NCBI RefSeq assembly: GCF_958298935.1 | Contig: NC_084924.1 | Span: forward strand, 25,021,819-25,085,818 | Reading direction: 5' to 3' | Length of the DNA: 64,000 nucleotides | DNA from: Phragmites australis | Lineage: Eukaryota > Streptophyta > Magnoliopsida > Poales > Poaceae | Shown: piece after piece, positions 23,905 through 36,786 of the stretch | How positions within the stretch are numbered: the stretch's first letter is position 1 | Layout: each line of letters opens with the position of its first letter | Notes under the pieces: generated by a model | The model's input: only the letters and a program-made list of their open reading frames with translations | Told to the model about the DNA's origin: nothing | Database searches by the model: none | Made by a program: the position numbers and the translations under genes

Positions 23905-26900
23905 TTGTTAGATGATTATTCCAAACGATACAGATTGGTAGCATCTGGACTTTTACCACTGTGTTGTTTGGTGGAGGCCCGAGCGATAGAGAACCCTGAG
24001 GCAGCCACGAGGCGATTCTATTTTGACCGATCGCTGATCAATGCATTGGTCGACTGTTGGAGGCCTGAGACCCACATTTTCCACCTCCCTTGCTACGAGA
24101 TGGTTCCGATGTTGCAGGACATAGGCTACCTATTAGGCTTACCTTGTGCCAGAGCCGTTGTTGGAGTCATCAATGTGGATATAGACTAGATCACGTCATG
24201 CTCACGTGGTTTGGCGTTGTTCAACGGAAGGATGACACATTGTCACACCCGGTTTTAACGGACAAAACCAGATGCGGCTTATGTGTGCCTGGGATGTTCA
24301 ACACACATAAGGACGTCACAGGTGAAGTAACAAAAGCAATACTTCTATTAAATAAACGTTAAACTCTTACAATAATTGACATATAATGTCTTCTATAAAG
24401 ATATCTGCAGCGAAACAGAAGCACTGGTGCCCAACAACACTGCAGGCAACTGACCGGGAGACACGCGCCTAGAACGTCACAACCTCGTCTTGATAGTCTT
24501 CAACATCTTCACTCACTGAGCAGCAGCATATATATCGCATGGTATAGGGAAAATAGCAAGTGTGAGCACATAGAGTACTCAGCAAGTGGGGGAAAGTAAT
24601 GATATGCAGGCTTATATCAAGAATAGGCTAACACATGGTATTTTTGCGTAAATGCGAGTAATAAAAACACATTTGGACTCAAAAGCATTAAGCAATTATT
24701 AAGTGAATGTAACCCATACAGTCCAACCGCAGCATACAAGGCTCTCCACCTTGCATACCATAACCGTCTAGTACTCCCTGTACCAGAACCATAATCACAA
24801 CTATCTAGTACTCCCTGTACCAGAACCATAACCACAACTATCTAGTACTCCCTGTACCAGAACCATAACCACAACCAACTCATAACCACAACCCACTAAT
24901 CATGTGAGGATCCAAGTCTCTCATAACCGTGAGCACGGCTGTTATAACAGTTTTACACTCTGCAGAGGTTGTCCAACTTTCCCCACGAGTCAGTGAATTC
25001 CATGTTGCCGTGTTCGCGAAACACTTAACACACGCTAGTGGTGTGCCGCCAAGAATCACTGTATGACACCTCCCACTAACCAGAGACTAATCCAGTGCAT
25101 GTCTGCCCACTAGGTTTCACCGCTAGGCTTTACGCAAGCAACAGCTCCTACCCAGAAGCCCCCTTTTGTGCTGACCCAACGCACACTGGACAGACTCTAA
25201 TCAGTATGTCACACTTTACCCATATCAGCCTCGTGGTTGGTACGTTACTTCTTGGGTTGTCGCTCCACGAACCGGTCCTTACTTAGGTTACTTGAGCAAA
25301 CACTAAATCAACATCATAACCATGACAACCATCAAAACCACTTTGCTCAAGGCCTAAGATTCCATGTTGCTAGACCATTAACACATTAACGACCATTGTT
25401 GCATATGTTCATTAGTCAAGATTATGACACTTCCCTGTATCCCAAAAGCATGGCTAAGCAATCTACCCACAAAGACACCTAACCATAAACTATCTAGGTT
25501 CCAAGGGATGATAAGGAAAAATCTAGGAAAAACTCTAACATAGGTGACTACCCATCATATTGACTCTGCATGCAATTTTGTAAAACAAAACATTTGAAAA
25601 CATAGGTTCAATATGATCAAGGACACTTGCCTTTTTCCCAATGCTGCTCAGTGTTGTCGAAATCTTGGTCTTGAAGTCCCTCGAACTGCTCCGGAACGTT
25701 ATCGACTAATCGTGAGAACTACCGACAAACAACACAAAGGAAAACACTAAGAACAACATACCAAACATCATCAAAACACTTTAAAAACACTATGGTTGGA
25801 TAGGGATGATTTTAGAAACATTTAGACGCAGGAATCGCCTAAATCGGAGTTAAGATGAAAAGGGAACAGCTTTTGAGAGATGGATTAGGCTGAAAAGGAA
25901 ATGCTGATTTTCTAGAACTATCTTCCTATAGGAAACGCTTTATTGTACAATCACTGTGTCAGGCTTGACAACACCATTATGCAAGATTCAAGAAGTGTAG
26001 GGCAGACTAGACTTTATTGACTATGCTAAGGAGAATGATATGGCGCTGACTTGGCATGCTATGCAAGTAACATCTTGGATTAAAGAAGGGATACACTGAG
26101 ATCTAGTATCAACCACCTATGATGGATCAAAAAGTCTGAAGGTTGAGCTTCTAAGTTAAGGATACTACTGGTGACTCTATGTAGCGATGGTGGTTCGGGT
26201 TTCGTCGGAGATGGCGATCGGGCATGTGGTCACATACATTGATGTCGGCTTCAGTGGTGTTTCAGTGAAACGAGGGAAGCATGGTGTAGAACGCGGAAAG
26301 ACTAACTCAGCGGTATGGTTGGTTTTGGAAGGGGTCATCCGAGGTAGTGGCAAAACAGCGATGACTGCTTCTAGGTTTGGTGGTGACCGCGAACAAATGC
26401 AGGAACGAAGACACTCGCGTTCCCAGAGATTAGCTATCAAATTTGGGGAACCGTTTGAACAAGGATGTTCATATAACCTGGGAACACGATGCTATGGCAT
26501 GGGTTTTGGTAGATCATCTACTCAGAGGAAGAATGATCAGCATAGGTGAGACGGGTGATGGCTGCGACATGCTGTGGTTGGCAATGGCGTCCTGGTCATG
26601 TCGCTGCACAAACGGGGATGGGCTCTTAGGGTAACATAGAAGACTCCATGGGACATGTCGTGATGCAGTTGGTGCATCCATACGGCTTTCGGATTGACGG
26701 GGAACGCGAATGCAAATCCAGTGCGCGTGCAGAACACGTGCAGAAACCGGACAACGGGTATGTCGACCTTGATTTCGATAGTTTAGCTAATCTACTAGCC
26801 AAACCGGTTGGTGAGGGCGTGGGGAACATCATGGGACATGCACCGGTGAAAGGGCTTGGTGATTTGACCTCTGGTCGGTCGGGAACATCAATGTCAATCG

Positions 26901-29900
26901 GCTACAGTGCGGCTGTCTTGCGGCTGTCCGCGACGGCGACGACCGTGGCGGGGTAGATCGGGCTTTGGCTAGGGCTAGGGCTTGGCTAGGGACTTAGTAT
27001 AATGCTAAAACAATAAGTAAGGGAGGGGAAGAAGGGGTCCTCACCTTGCTTTGATGGTCGAGAAAGAAGAATTCGCGGAGAAGACGATGTAGCGCATCAC
27101 GGGCGGCGGCGGCGGCGGCTCCGGCGAACGGCGGCGCTCCGCCGACGCACGGGCAGGGCAGCAGCGACTTCTAGGGCTTGAGAGCATGGAATAAAGGTAG
27201 GAGAGGGCGTGCAACTCATATATATAGGGCTAGGGGCGGCTGGATGAGGTAGAGTCCAAACCGAACACGAATTGGATTCGAGTTCGAGTCGGTTACGGTT
27301 CCTTTTTCATAGCTCTGTATTCCAAGGATGATATTTCTATCGTCCGGACTCCAAATTGGACGTTTCTTGATTCTAAATTGTAGTACTTGAAAATATCTAC
27401 AACTTTGGTAGTTATTGTAACTTCTGAAAACGTCATCTTGATTTCCAAAAATGCGCCACAAGATAAATTGTCTCAACTCGGACTTCTCTGCGCAGCACTG
27501 ATTTCGGGGGTCATAACTCCCAGCTCCCTTATCCAAAAGGTGACTTCCATAGGTTCAAATCGAAGCTATCGACGAGACCTACAACTTTGGTATTGTCAAG
27601 ATTTACATTTGAGACCATTTTAAACTCTAAAACGTCATGAGAAGATGAGGTTGTCCAGGACTCCGCAAAAATTTGCAGATTTCGTGGATCCTTTGTTGGG
27701 CCATCTAGATGACTTGGCTAAGGGTTTGGACTTGAGCAAGATTTAGCCCAAAGACACTTTAGGTATATCTAGGGTTTAGAAAAGAAACTTTTTCAGAGAA
27801 ATTTGAATAGGATTTGAATTTAAATTGTGGTCGGAGTGAATTTAAGAGAAACGAAAAAGATGAGGTTGAACAAGAATAGGATTAGATAAGGAATTTGAAT
27901 TTAGATTTTGGGTAGGATTTGAGAAAGAGAAGAGATTGACTTTAAACAATAATTTGGATAAGATTTGAATTGAGCTGGAGAAGGATCAGGTATGATCAAA
28001 GATTGAATAGATGATGAATTCAAGGATTTTGAATTCCAACCAATAAGATCCTTAACTTATTCACTACTGAGTTTTGTAAAACCTTTTCAAAATCTTTTTC
28101 ACTCAAAACACTTGAGAGAAAGAAAAGGAAAAAGAACTCTAATGCATTTACCTGGCTCCTAACAAAACTCAGCATGCAATGCACAGAAAATAATAACCTA
28201 TATTAATTGATTGATTAAGAAAATAGGTTTTAAACCTATTCTACTGGTGAAGCTATTCAATACTCCTGAAAATTTTTAGAAATTTGAGAAATCTGAAAAT
28301 CAGGGTGTTACACACATCCCCCTACGTGCCTAAGTTCCCGTCGGATCCGCGCAGGCCCATGAAGAAGTGGATCCTCCAGTTCCAGGTACCTTGAAATTTA
28401 CCTTCACATTTACTGTACGCTTTCCAAGACATTTTACTCATCATGATTTACATTACTTCAAGCTTGCATACATCCACCCAGATGCCAGTCCATACTCGGT
28501 CGCGAGGCACTTAGAGGCCTAGTTGCTTTTGTTGCTCGATTGGGTTATGTTCACTAGCAGCCAAGGCTACCTAGTGTTAAGGACCCTTCTACCGTACACG
28601 AGGTGGATCACAAATGCGAAGCCCGATAATATCTGCTAGTTCAGCTAGGCCTCCGCTATCCTAGCTGTGACGTATTGGACCTTGTGCGACGTGTGCACAA
28701 AGAAGGAGCCACTAGCCACATTTGTTGGGTGCCCACTCCTGCTGCATTGTGGTCATACAAGAGGTTCGCCATCAGCTGGCTTGTTGTGTACCAGTCCTCA
28801 TACCCTGAGGAATGGTAGGAGGAACCTGAGGAGGATGGGCCCACCAGAGGCTCGATGTGGTGTCACCATCGGGTTTGTAGGAAACACAACTCTGCTTTAC
28901 CTCTCTACTATTTTTAGTTGGGCTTAATACTATTTTTCTCCATAGCCGCATTGTGTGCACGAGCAGGCCCACATCTCGTACGAGCTTTTTAGGGTGCAGT
29001 TCAACCATCTGCATCCAGAGGACATGGTCTGGACCCCCTACAACCACTCACAAATATATGGTCATGCGCCTTTCGGTCATTCTCCTTTGTGCGGCCATAA
29101 CGAGGACTACTGGCTTACAAAGAAGCCGCTTGTCTTCGATATGCAAATCAAGGAGTACTCACCCCACCACGTGATGAGGTAGTTCGGATGCTTCCAAGTG
29201 TTCCCTCTCATGAACTTACGCACCGTTCAACCCCACGTTCACAGGTAAGTAAACTTAAATATATAACCCATATCATTTATAGTCTATTTAACATGGTTGA
29301 CCTGCAGGTATTCATGAAACGACCAACCGGGTGGCAACCTCTAGGCAGATTGCTTAGTGCCATATGTCTCGGTGTGGGCCCATGCCCTTGAGGATGTTGT
29401 CGAGGAGCTTTGTCCTTTCGCTGACCCAGCCTACGAGGAGTACCTGAGGTGATACATCATGTGTACTCATACACGGGTCACCTACACCCCAGATATTATC
29501 CGGATGCATGATGCTTCAACTATGGAGGCCTACCCAAGACATTGGGACGAGGACACTGCTTTAGCGGTATGTTTAAGTAACTTATAATTTTTTGTTAACA
29601 TACAATCCCATATGATCTGTTATTGTTAAGCGGGTTTTTGATAAGACCACGTGGGCCCTAAAATTTACCTCATACCAATCCACCGTAGACGTCATTGATG
29701 ACCCTTCAAGGTCCAGCGGGGTTCATGCAGAGTCGTCCAAAAGGTCTGTTGTGCAACGTCCTCCACCGGGACGGCATCCACATAGCCACCTGGACCTGGA
29801 CCACAACCTACAGGGCTGGTAACAATAGGTATGCCTTATTCATATGTACATCGGTTAGAGATATTTTTTTCTTATCGATGCATTTATTTAAAAAAATATG

Positions 29901-30513
29901 TTAGGTGCACCTACACACTTACGATGTAGATACCTACACCTTGGCTAGCACTGACACCTTTCCCGTTCGCAGGCCTCTCAGGTAAGGGGCACCAATATAC
30001 TACTACATTCAATTTATTCAATAATATATCTATTATAATCATCCGTCCGCAGGTTACTACGGTAATGAAGCTAGGACATCTGCATCTGCACCTCCACCGT
30101 TCATACACTGGCCATCTACAGTTGCCCCTACGTACTATACAGGTACACCATTGCATTTTTAGTACTACATTCATTTTCACATTTACCGTATCTAATAAAT
30201 TCATCTGTTTGCAGGGCTCTCGATTGATTATGCATGGACACCGGTGGCAACATCATAGTCGTTGTACCCAAGTTAGGACGATGAGCCTAGGTCAGCCCAG
30301 AGTACGACATCATCAGGGACTTCTTTGGTGCTCCACTACAGAAGCAGGAGACCTAGGTGGAGGCCTCGACACCCACGATCATTGCTACGAGGCCTACCAG
30401 GCAAATTGTTCCACCAGACAACCTGACCTACTCTAGGGGCCACGTGAAGGCGAACTAGCGGCAACGGCAATTTGACCATGATGATGGGAACACCTGTTGG
30501 CAGCAGGGGATCT
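23905..30513 (+). pseudogene. Plant mobile domain (PMD, MAIN-like) gene of the MULE, split by a solo LTR
   Basis: PMD proteins (MAIN/MAIL family) are plant nuclear proteins, many of them transposon-borne. Exon material at 23905-24240 reads LINALVDCWRPETHIFHLPC and MLQDIGYLLGLPCA. After the LTR (24241-28312) the frame resumes with PYVPKFPSDPRRPMKKWILQ (28320-28385) and a GT donor. The next exon (about 28481-28900) has WVMFTSSQGYLVLRTLLPYT and CTKKEPLATFVGCPLLLHC. The exon at about 28950-29245 has FNHLHPEDMVWTPYNHSQIY and KKPLVFDMQIKEYSPHHVMR, the strongest PMD block. The C-terminal parts run to about 30513 (IVPPDNLTYSRGHVKAN). Several in-frame stops are present in addition to the insertion. 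Confidence 0.8.
24241..28312 (-). mobile_element. 4.07-kb solo LTR of a Tekay/Del-like gypsy element
   Basis: The minus strand begins TGTAACACCCTGATTTTCAG (28312) and ends AAAACCGGGTGTGACA (24241). The flanks are CACAT (24236-24240) and CACAT (28313-28317), a perfect 5-bp TSD. No internal region is present, so it formed by LTR-LTR recombination. Its two ends are closely similar to the ends of the element at 59588-62142. It contains a GGC-rich tract (about 27100-27135) and three tandem copies of CTATCTAGTACTCCCTGTACC-like sequence (24765-24870). The open frames within (26187-26956) have no recognised domain. Confidence 0.88.
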
Positions 30514-31154
30514 AGCAATAGGATTTTTTGTTGGTTTTTGTAACTTAGATGTTTGTTTCATGATGCTTCGATTCGCAAACTAGTCATTTGCTCTATTTTT
30601 CTATCTCCCTCTGATGTTATGCCTTAGTCAACTATGTGACAAAGAGCAAGCATGACACGTCTAGTCCTACATATTCATACATGTCTACTTTCTCTGTGTT
30701 ACATGTTCAGACGTTACTACTTGCTATGTCATTAATGCATTTCTTAATCCCATGTGACTGCACGCTACCAGCTTTTCAGAGTGGCTTCACCTTTCGTTGC
30801 CACCTTTGCAGGAAGGTGCGACCCCTCTCTGTCACATTTTTAGAGCGATGTGACTGCACGCTGCCATCTTTTCAAAGCTATGTGATCACATGCTCCACCT
30901 TTGCAAAGTGATGTGATCGCACGTTGCCAACTACTTAGGGTCCAGTGACTGCTAGCTGTAGAAAGGCATCCAATGCATGCACTGTCATAACATCTCTCTT
31001 TTCCAAAACACCACTACCATAGTATCTTATATTAACGTACTATGTTTGTTTTCCTTACTGCTGCACGATCAAAAATAGGCTTTAAAAAATTGTCAACCAT
31101 TACACACCATCCAAGCACAATTGTTTCCAACATGTGGAAAGCATTACTCCTACA
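30514..31154. other. MULE sequence 3' of the PMD gene, with a degenerate tandem repeat
   Basis: No gene. At about 30748-30940 a degenerate unit recurs: ATGTGACTGCACGCTACCAG, then ATGTGACTGCACGCTGCCAT, then ATGTGATCACATGCTCCACC, then ATGTGATCGCACGTTGCCAA. The stretch ends at the ACA target site of the CACTA element. Confidence 0.65.
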
Positions 31155-31186
31155 CACTAAGTAAGAAACCAACAACGCAGACATGT

Positions 31187-31545
31187 CATTAGTGACAACT
31201 TCTCAGTAAGCGTCACTAATGCACTATTAGTGACGGGTCCAGTAACAACCCATCACTAATGTGTGGCTCGACCTGTCACTAATGAGGGTTCATTAGTGAG
31301 GCGAGCGAATGACCCGTTACTGAAGATATTAGTGACGGGTCACATTAAAGTTCGTAACTAATAATTCAGTCATTAGTGACACGTATATGGACCACACATC
31401 ACTAAAAGTAGCCTACTCATCAGTGACAGGTCATTCTGATACCCGTCACTTATATAAAAGTAATTAGTGACGGGTCATAGTTGTTATCATCACTAATGAC
31501 TAACTCATTAGTGACAGGTGTCCTTATCACTTGTTACTAATTTCT
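31187..31545. repeat. CACTA subterminal repeat block, left end
   Basis: Repeated ATTAGTGACGGGT in both orientations follows the left CACTA terminus. These are the likely transposase-binding sites. Confidence 0.85.
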
Positions 31546-31996
31546 TCGCCAGCCACTACTATCTTCTTGACCAGTCTTATCTGCCCATTTCTTTGTCTCG
31601 ACTACTCTCATCTCCTCTCACGTTTGCTTGCCTCCTCCTCCTGATGCCATCGCCGTTCGCACCTCACCGCCGATGCTGCCGCCATCCTCCCCCCTCCACC
31701 ACAGCCCGACGTACGCTGTCGCCCCCCTCTACCCGCTAGGGTTAGGGCGATGGATCAAGGTAGTGGCGGGGGCCGTTGCCATCACCGTGGCAGACTTGGA
31801 TGGATCTCGACAACTCCTCCATCGGCTCATGCACCAGGCGTACACTACCCTCCAGGTGTTCCCCTACAGATGTTCCCCCACCGGCCACGATCGAGACCGA
31901 TCATAGTAACCTCTTTTCTTTTTCTCCCTCATTGTTAGTCTCATAGTAACACTAATTAGGACACAACAATTTAATTGAGTTTATAGCACGTTAGGC
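31546..31996 (+). other. CACTA internal sequence, no gene recognised
   Basis: This is a C-rich stretch with overlapping short open frames (31518-31938) of low-complexity Pro/Ser/Arg composition. It may be the captured 5' leader of the gene fragment that follows. Confidence 0.4.
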
Positions 31997-32656
31997 TCAA
32001 TTCATATCATCCTATCATGTAGGTGTTGAAACCGATCATATGACTCAAAGAGGTAATCCCTACTATAGGTGGTACTGTACCTTTGGTGCAATCCACTCTA
32101 GATGGAAGGAATTTTATGAAGCTATCTATATCTTTTGACATACTTTCATGGGGAGAAAGTAGTAGGGATATCAATATTAGGGCCTGTTGCAATGCATCAC
32201 CAATTTCATTGCATTCCCAAAAAACCGCCGTTGAAGGGTGCCTAAAAGTGATTGAGGAGCATGGATTCTTTTTGCCTGACTACAACTATTTTTGAATAAA
32301 AGCGCTTGAAGAGGGCAAAGAGGATTTGGCTTTGATCAGTGAGAGGCTTGCTCAGTTTAATGAATATGATATGGTACAAAAATATGTAATCTGGTTGTTT
32401 TGATATACATGACCCTTAGCATGTATTATTTTTATAATTTTATTTTATTTGCTTGCAGGATATTTTTGGTGACACCTTTGCAGCAATTAGCTTTCATGCT
32501 ATCTTAGATCAAGCCATGGAGCATCTTGGGTTAAGCTTTTATGGACCCGGAGTGGAGTTCACTGATGAAGGCAACTACCAGGCTGATATAAGGTTTCATT
32601 TAAGTGGAAATGAATCAGCTAATAAGACATTGTTTACTATCTATGGTAAAGCATAG
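31997..32656 (+). pseudogene. Spliced gene fragment of unknown identity captured by the CACTA element
   Basis: Two exon-like pieces are seen. The first, in the frame of 32083, runs to 32373 before a GT. The second, 32459-32656, follows TTATTTGCTTGCAG. The joined frame reads VIPTIGGTVPLVQSTLDGRN, NIRACCNASPISLHSQKTAV, ALEEGKEDLALISERLAQFN, then DIFGDTFAAISFHAILDQAM and GVEFTDEGNYQADIRFHLSG, with TAG at 32654. One in-frame TGA lies at 32293-32295 and another lies upstream. The composition looks like a normal host protein and unlike any transposon protein. I do not recognise the family. Capture of host exons is common in grass CACTA elements. Confidence 0.55.
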
Positions 32657-32981
32657 GGTCATCCATGTGAAGCGAAATAGAGTGCACTAATTCATGAACT
32701 AATATATTTTGATGAAGTAGTAGGATACAGTATTGTAGATTTCAACTATGTTAAATATCAGAGGTTACGTGCTCCGGCAAATGCTCAAGTGTAATGATGT
32801 ATGGATATTTGGATAAGTACGTAATGTATGCATAACTGACTTGAGTTAGATTCAAGTTTCTGGATGTATATCTGTGTTCTTGAAGTACTCCCTATTCTAT
32901 TCTGTTGAATGGGATCTGTTTAAGTACTCTCTACTTGCATTCATGACTCTGATCTGAAATTCGATCTCTTCTTGTAGAAGT

Positions 32982-33225
32982 CATTAGTGACGGGTCTTAG
33001 TTTTCACCCATCACTAATGTTAAATCATTAGTGACGGGTGTCTTTAGCACCGTTACTAATATTAAATCATTAGTAACGGGTGTCCTTATAACCCATCACT
33101 AAATATAGCGTTGGAGGTTCACTGTCGGGGCCACTCATTACTGACGGGTTGTGATGAGACCAGTCATTAATGGCACACTCATTAGTGACATGTGTCCTTA
33201 TCACCCGTCACTAATGAGTGATGTT
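32982..33225. repeat. Internal CACTA subterminal-type repeat block 2
   Basis: It has the same ATTAGTGACGGGT / ACCCGTCACTAAT words as the element ends, but lies 1.8 kb inside, just before the TNP2 module. Confidence 0.85.
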
Positions 33226-33509
33226 TAATGTTATTTTCTTCACCGAGCAGCATGACTAGACAGTGTCTGTCCACCGCGGCTGCTCGGCAAAGGGTCAATT
33301 TTTTTGGCGATTCTGTTGAGGCCAAATCAAATCTCGGTGATTTGAAGTTGGTGTCTGTCCATGGCCTTTGAAGGTTTGCCTCCTCCCTCTCCTCCTCCTC
33401 TTGCTTATATATGCATGCTGAATTCTAGGGTTTGATTTGGAATCAACAATTTTGCTCCTTCTCCCAGATCTTGATATATGTGGATTGTCTTCCTTAGTGT
33501 ACATGCATG

Positions 33510-33880
33510 CGTAACCTACGTCTCCCATTCAGGAGTGTTTGATTATAAATATGACTTGCTAACTTGTCATATTTATAAGAAGATTATCTTGAATTGTCCA
33601 TGTACTTTAGACAGTTTGAGGATATGGGGCCCGAGTAGTAGGTTTCTGTGCTCTTGTATGGTTCTAGAGAGAATTTTTGTGGCATCTTTCTATTGTTCTT
33701 TGGATACACGCCCCCTCAGCTCGTTGTCGAGACGTGTATTTGGAGAACAACGGGGAGGTGCTACCGAAATTTTCTCCAGAACTGTACAAGAGCATGGAAA
33801 CCTACTCGGGCCACATATCCTCGAATGGGATTAGGACCTATCTTTGTCCATTACAAATTAGCTAGGATCCTTCTCCATAG
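33510..33880 (+). repeat. Leader-like repeat, copy 1 (before TNP2)
   Basis: GTCTCCCATTCAGGAGTGTT through AATTAGCTAGGATCCTT is repeated at about 37879-38311 before the second ORF. It has open frames in several phases but no known domain. It probably represents 5' UTR/intron sequence shared by both CACTA genes. Confidence 0.8.
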
Positions 33881-34033
33881 AGAACATGTATCATACTTGG
33901 ATGTTAATTGTTGGCTTGAATATCACTAGAACACACGTACACACTTAATTTAGTTAAATTGAGTTAGAATTTTTATACTTATTCTACCTTCTCTGTTGTT
34001 TCTATTTAGAATTAATATATTTTCAATTTGTAG

Positions 34034-36510
34034 ATGGTGGACCGAAGTTGGATGTACATTGATTGCCGTACTTGTAACGAGTACATAAGCGGGGTGAAGT
34101 CTTTCATGATTGTCGCGGTGGCAGATATGGAAGGTCGAGGTAAAATAGCAATATGGTGTCCATGTTGTGATTGCAAGAATGAGAAGAAGTTCCCAAAACC
34201 TGATAATGTGTACGATCACTTGTTAAGGCATGGATTCAAAGAGAGAATCATGTTTGGAACAAACATGTCGAAGAAGGCCTTAACGAAGGGGAAATGAATT
34301 AGGTCCTCCCAGACGGCAGTACAGATCAAGGACTCCCGCCAGGCGGTGATATGGATGATTATCTCAGGGACACAGACATATTAGGATTCAATGATGACTA
34401 CATGGATTTTGTGGAGAATGTGGACCAAATGGTGCGTGATGCTGAGGGGCACGATGAGTATAGTGATGGTGAGTTTGCCAAATTGAGGGAACTCATGTGA
34501 GACTCAAAGGCACCATTTTATCCTGGCTGTAACAAGAAATACACGCTGTTGTTTGCAGTGCTTACGCTTATGCAATTGAAGGCAACCCATCGTTAGTTTG
34601 ATAGGAGTTTCAAAGCATTGTTGCATCTGCTAAAGAACATGCTACCAGAGGGGAACAAGGTGCCCAAGAATGTCTACGACGCAAAGAAGATAATTTGTCC
34701 TTTGGGATTGGAGGTAGAGAAAATACATGCATGTAAGGAGGATTGTGTCTTGTTTCGTGGAGAGTATGCAGACCTGGATCAATATCCTATTTGTGAAACC
34801 CATTGATCCAAGTGTAGAAATGACGGTGTCGACGTGGAGGAAGGCAGCAAGAGAAAAGGGCCTCTTAGAAAGGTGATGTGGTAATTCCCCGTGTGAAGCG
34901 TTTGTTCTAGAACAAAAAGGAGTCCTAGTTGTTACGGTGGCATAAGTAGGGTCGTAAGAGCGACACAATGATATGACACCCCGCAGATTCAGCTCAGTGG
35001 CGAACCATTGATTCCACATTGGGGTGGTTCGTTGAAGAATTAAGGAATATTAGGTTTGCTATGAGCACAGATGGCATTAATCTATTAGGTAACATGAGTA
35101 CCTCACATAGCACCTAGCCTATTGTATTGTCTATCTACAACATTCCATCTTGGCTTTATAAAAAGCGAAAATACATTATGTTGTCAACCTTAATTCCTAG
35201 TCCGAGGCAACCTGGCAATGACGTTGATGTCTACCTCAAGCCTTTGGTGGATGATCTTAAAGCACTCTAGTCTGAAGGCATTGAGGTTTGGGATCAGTAC
35301 AAGCGAGAATACTTCACCCTACATGCCATGTTGCTCGTCACCATCAATGATCTGCCAGCACTTCGTAGCTTGTCAAGGCAAAGTAAAGAAAAGGTGAAGC
35401 TTGCCCCTAATGCTTAGATGACACTGAGAGTATGTGGTTGAACAAGTCAAAGAAAACAGTGTACATGCGACATCGATATTTCCTTCCAATGAACCACTGT
35501 TACCAGAAAATGAAGTCTCAGTTTGACGACACAAGGGAGAAAGCGTCACCTCCAAGGCATTTCAGCAGGCAAGATGTCGATGATAAGGTTAAGGATATCA
35601 ATGTTGTCCTTGGCAAGCAAAAACGATCCTCCACGAGTGATGAAAAATGGAATGTGGAACAAGAAATCAATCCTCTGGGAGCTTGATTATTGGAAATACT
35701 TAGACGTTCATCGTTGTATTGACCTCATGCACGTAGAGAAGAATATCTGCGTTAGTCTCCTCGGTACAATGCTCAACATGAAGGGGAAAACAGAAGATCA
35801 TGAAAACACACCAGCTGACCTTGAAGAAATGAGCTTAAGGCTGGAGCTTCATATCAAGGATACGGATAAAGAAAAATTCCTACCTCCATCTTGCATCACC
35901 CTATCCAAGAAGGAGAAAAAAGAAATTTGTGAGTTCTTGTACAGTGTGAAAGTTCTCTCTGGTTACTCGTCCAACATTAGAAGACTTGTTTCGGTGAAAG
36001 AGCTAAAAATGGTTGCCAGCATGAAAACTCATGATTGCCATCTGATGTTGACGCAGATGATTGCGGTTGGAATTAGAAACATGTTGCCAATTGGTGTTCG
36101 AGAGGCTATCATGAGCCTATGCTTTTTTCTCAATGCAATTGGTCAGAAGGTACTAGATCCGAAAGCGCTAGGTGAGCTACAAAAAAGACACTTCGAGACT
36201 TTATGTCTTCTCGAGATGTATTTCGTACCATCCTTTCTCGATATCATGGTCCATCTCGCAGCTCACCTTGTGAAGGAGATTTATTTTCTTGGCCCTGTGT
36301 TCTTGCATCAGATGTATCCATATGAGTGATTCATGGGCATTCTCAAGTCGTATGTAAGGAATTGAGCTTTACCTCAGGGGTGCATCGCGCAGAGTTACTC
36401 TACGGAGGAGGTAGTGGAGTGGTGCGTTAATTACATGGACCCAGATAACCCAATTGGTGTGCCTCATTCTCGCCACGAGGGTAGGCTCGTAGGGCAAGGA
36501 ATTCTGTGGA
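34034..36510 (+). pseudogene. CACTA TNP2 transposase pseudogene (Transpos_assoc + Transposase_21)
   Basis: TNP2 is the DDE-type transposase of En/Spm elements. The N-terminal transposase-associated domain is at 34034-34297: MVDRSWMYIDCRTCNEYISG, then CPCCDCKNEKKFPKPDNVYD. The Transposase_21 core follows: APFYPGCNKKYTLLFAVLTL (34510), LHLLKNMLPEGNKVPKNVYD (34621), RFAMSTDGINLLGNMSTSHS (about 35054), LSTLIPSPRQPGNDVDVYLK (35180), and the long open part 35523-36329 with HRCIDLMHVEKNICVSLLGT and SLCFFLNAIGQKVLDPKALG. In-frame stops occur at 34498, 34595, 34804 and elsewhere, and the frame shifts. Homology stops at GRLVGQGI (about 36505), where a repeat block begins, so the C-terminus is missing. 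Confidence 0.88.
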
Positions 36511-36786
36511 ACTTACCACCCATCACTAATTAACAACTCCCAGTGACGGGTGATAAGGTCACGCGTCAGTAAAGAGGTAATTAGTGATGGTGAATTTACC
36601 ACCCATCACTAATTAACAAGTCCCTGTGATGGGGTGGCAATCCGCCCGTCACTGTGACTCGATCATTAGTGAAGGGTGGTAAGTTCACCCGTCACTGTGA
36701 TCCGAACATTAGTGATGGGTGGTAGGTTCACGTGTCACTATAATCTGAACATTAGTGATGGGTGGTAAATTTACCCATCACTAATG
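36511..36786. repeat. Internal CACTA subterminal-type repeat block 3
   Basis: At least eight ATTAGTGATGGGT / ACCCATCACTAAT words lie directly after the truncated TNP2 and before the second gene module. Confidence 0.85.

Noticed and set aside
26187..26956. Frames of 102-120 codons as a host gene
   Set aside because: They lie wholly inside a solo LTR with a perfect TSD and have no domain.
33478..33929. 118-codon frame before TNP2 as a coding gene
   Set aside because: The same DNA is repeated before the second ORF with frame-breaking changes, so it is more likely leader sequence.
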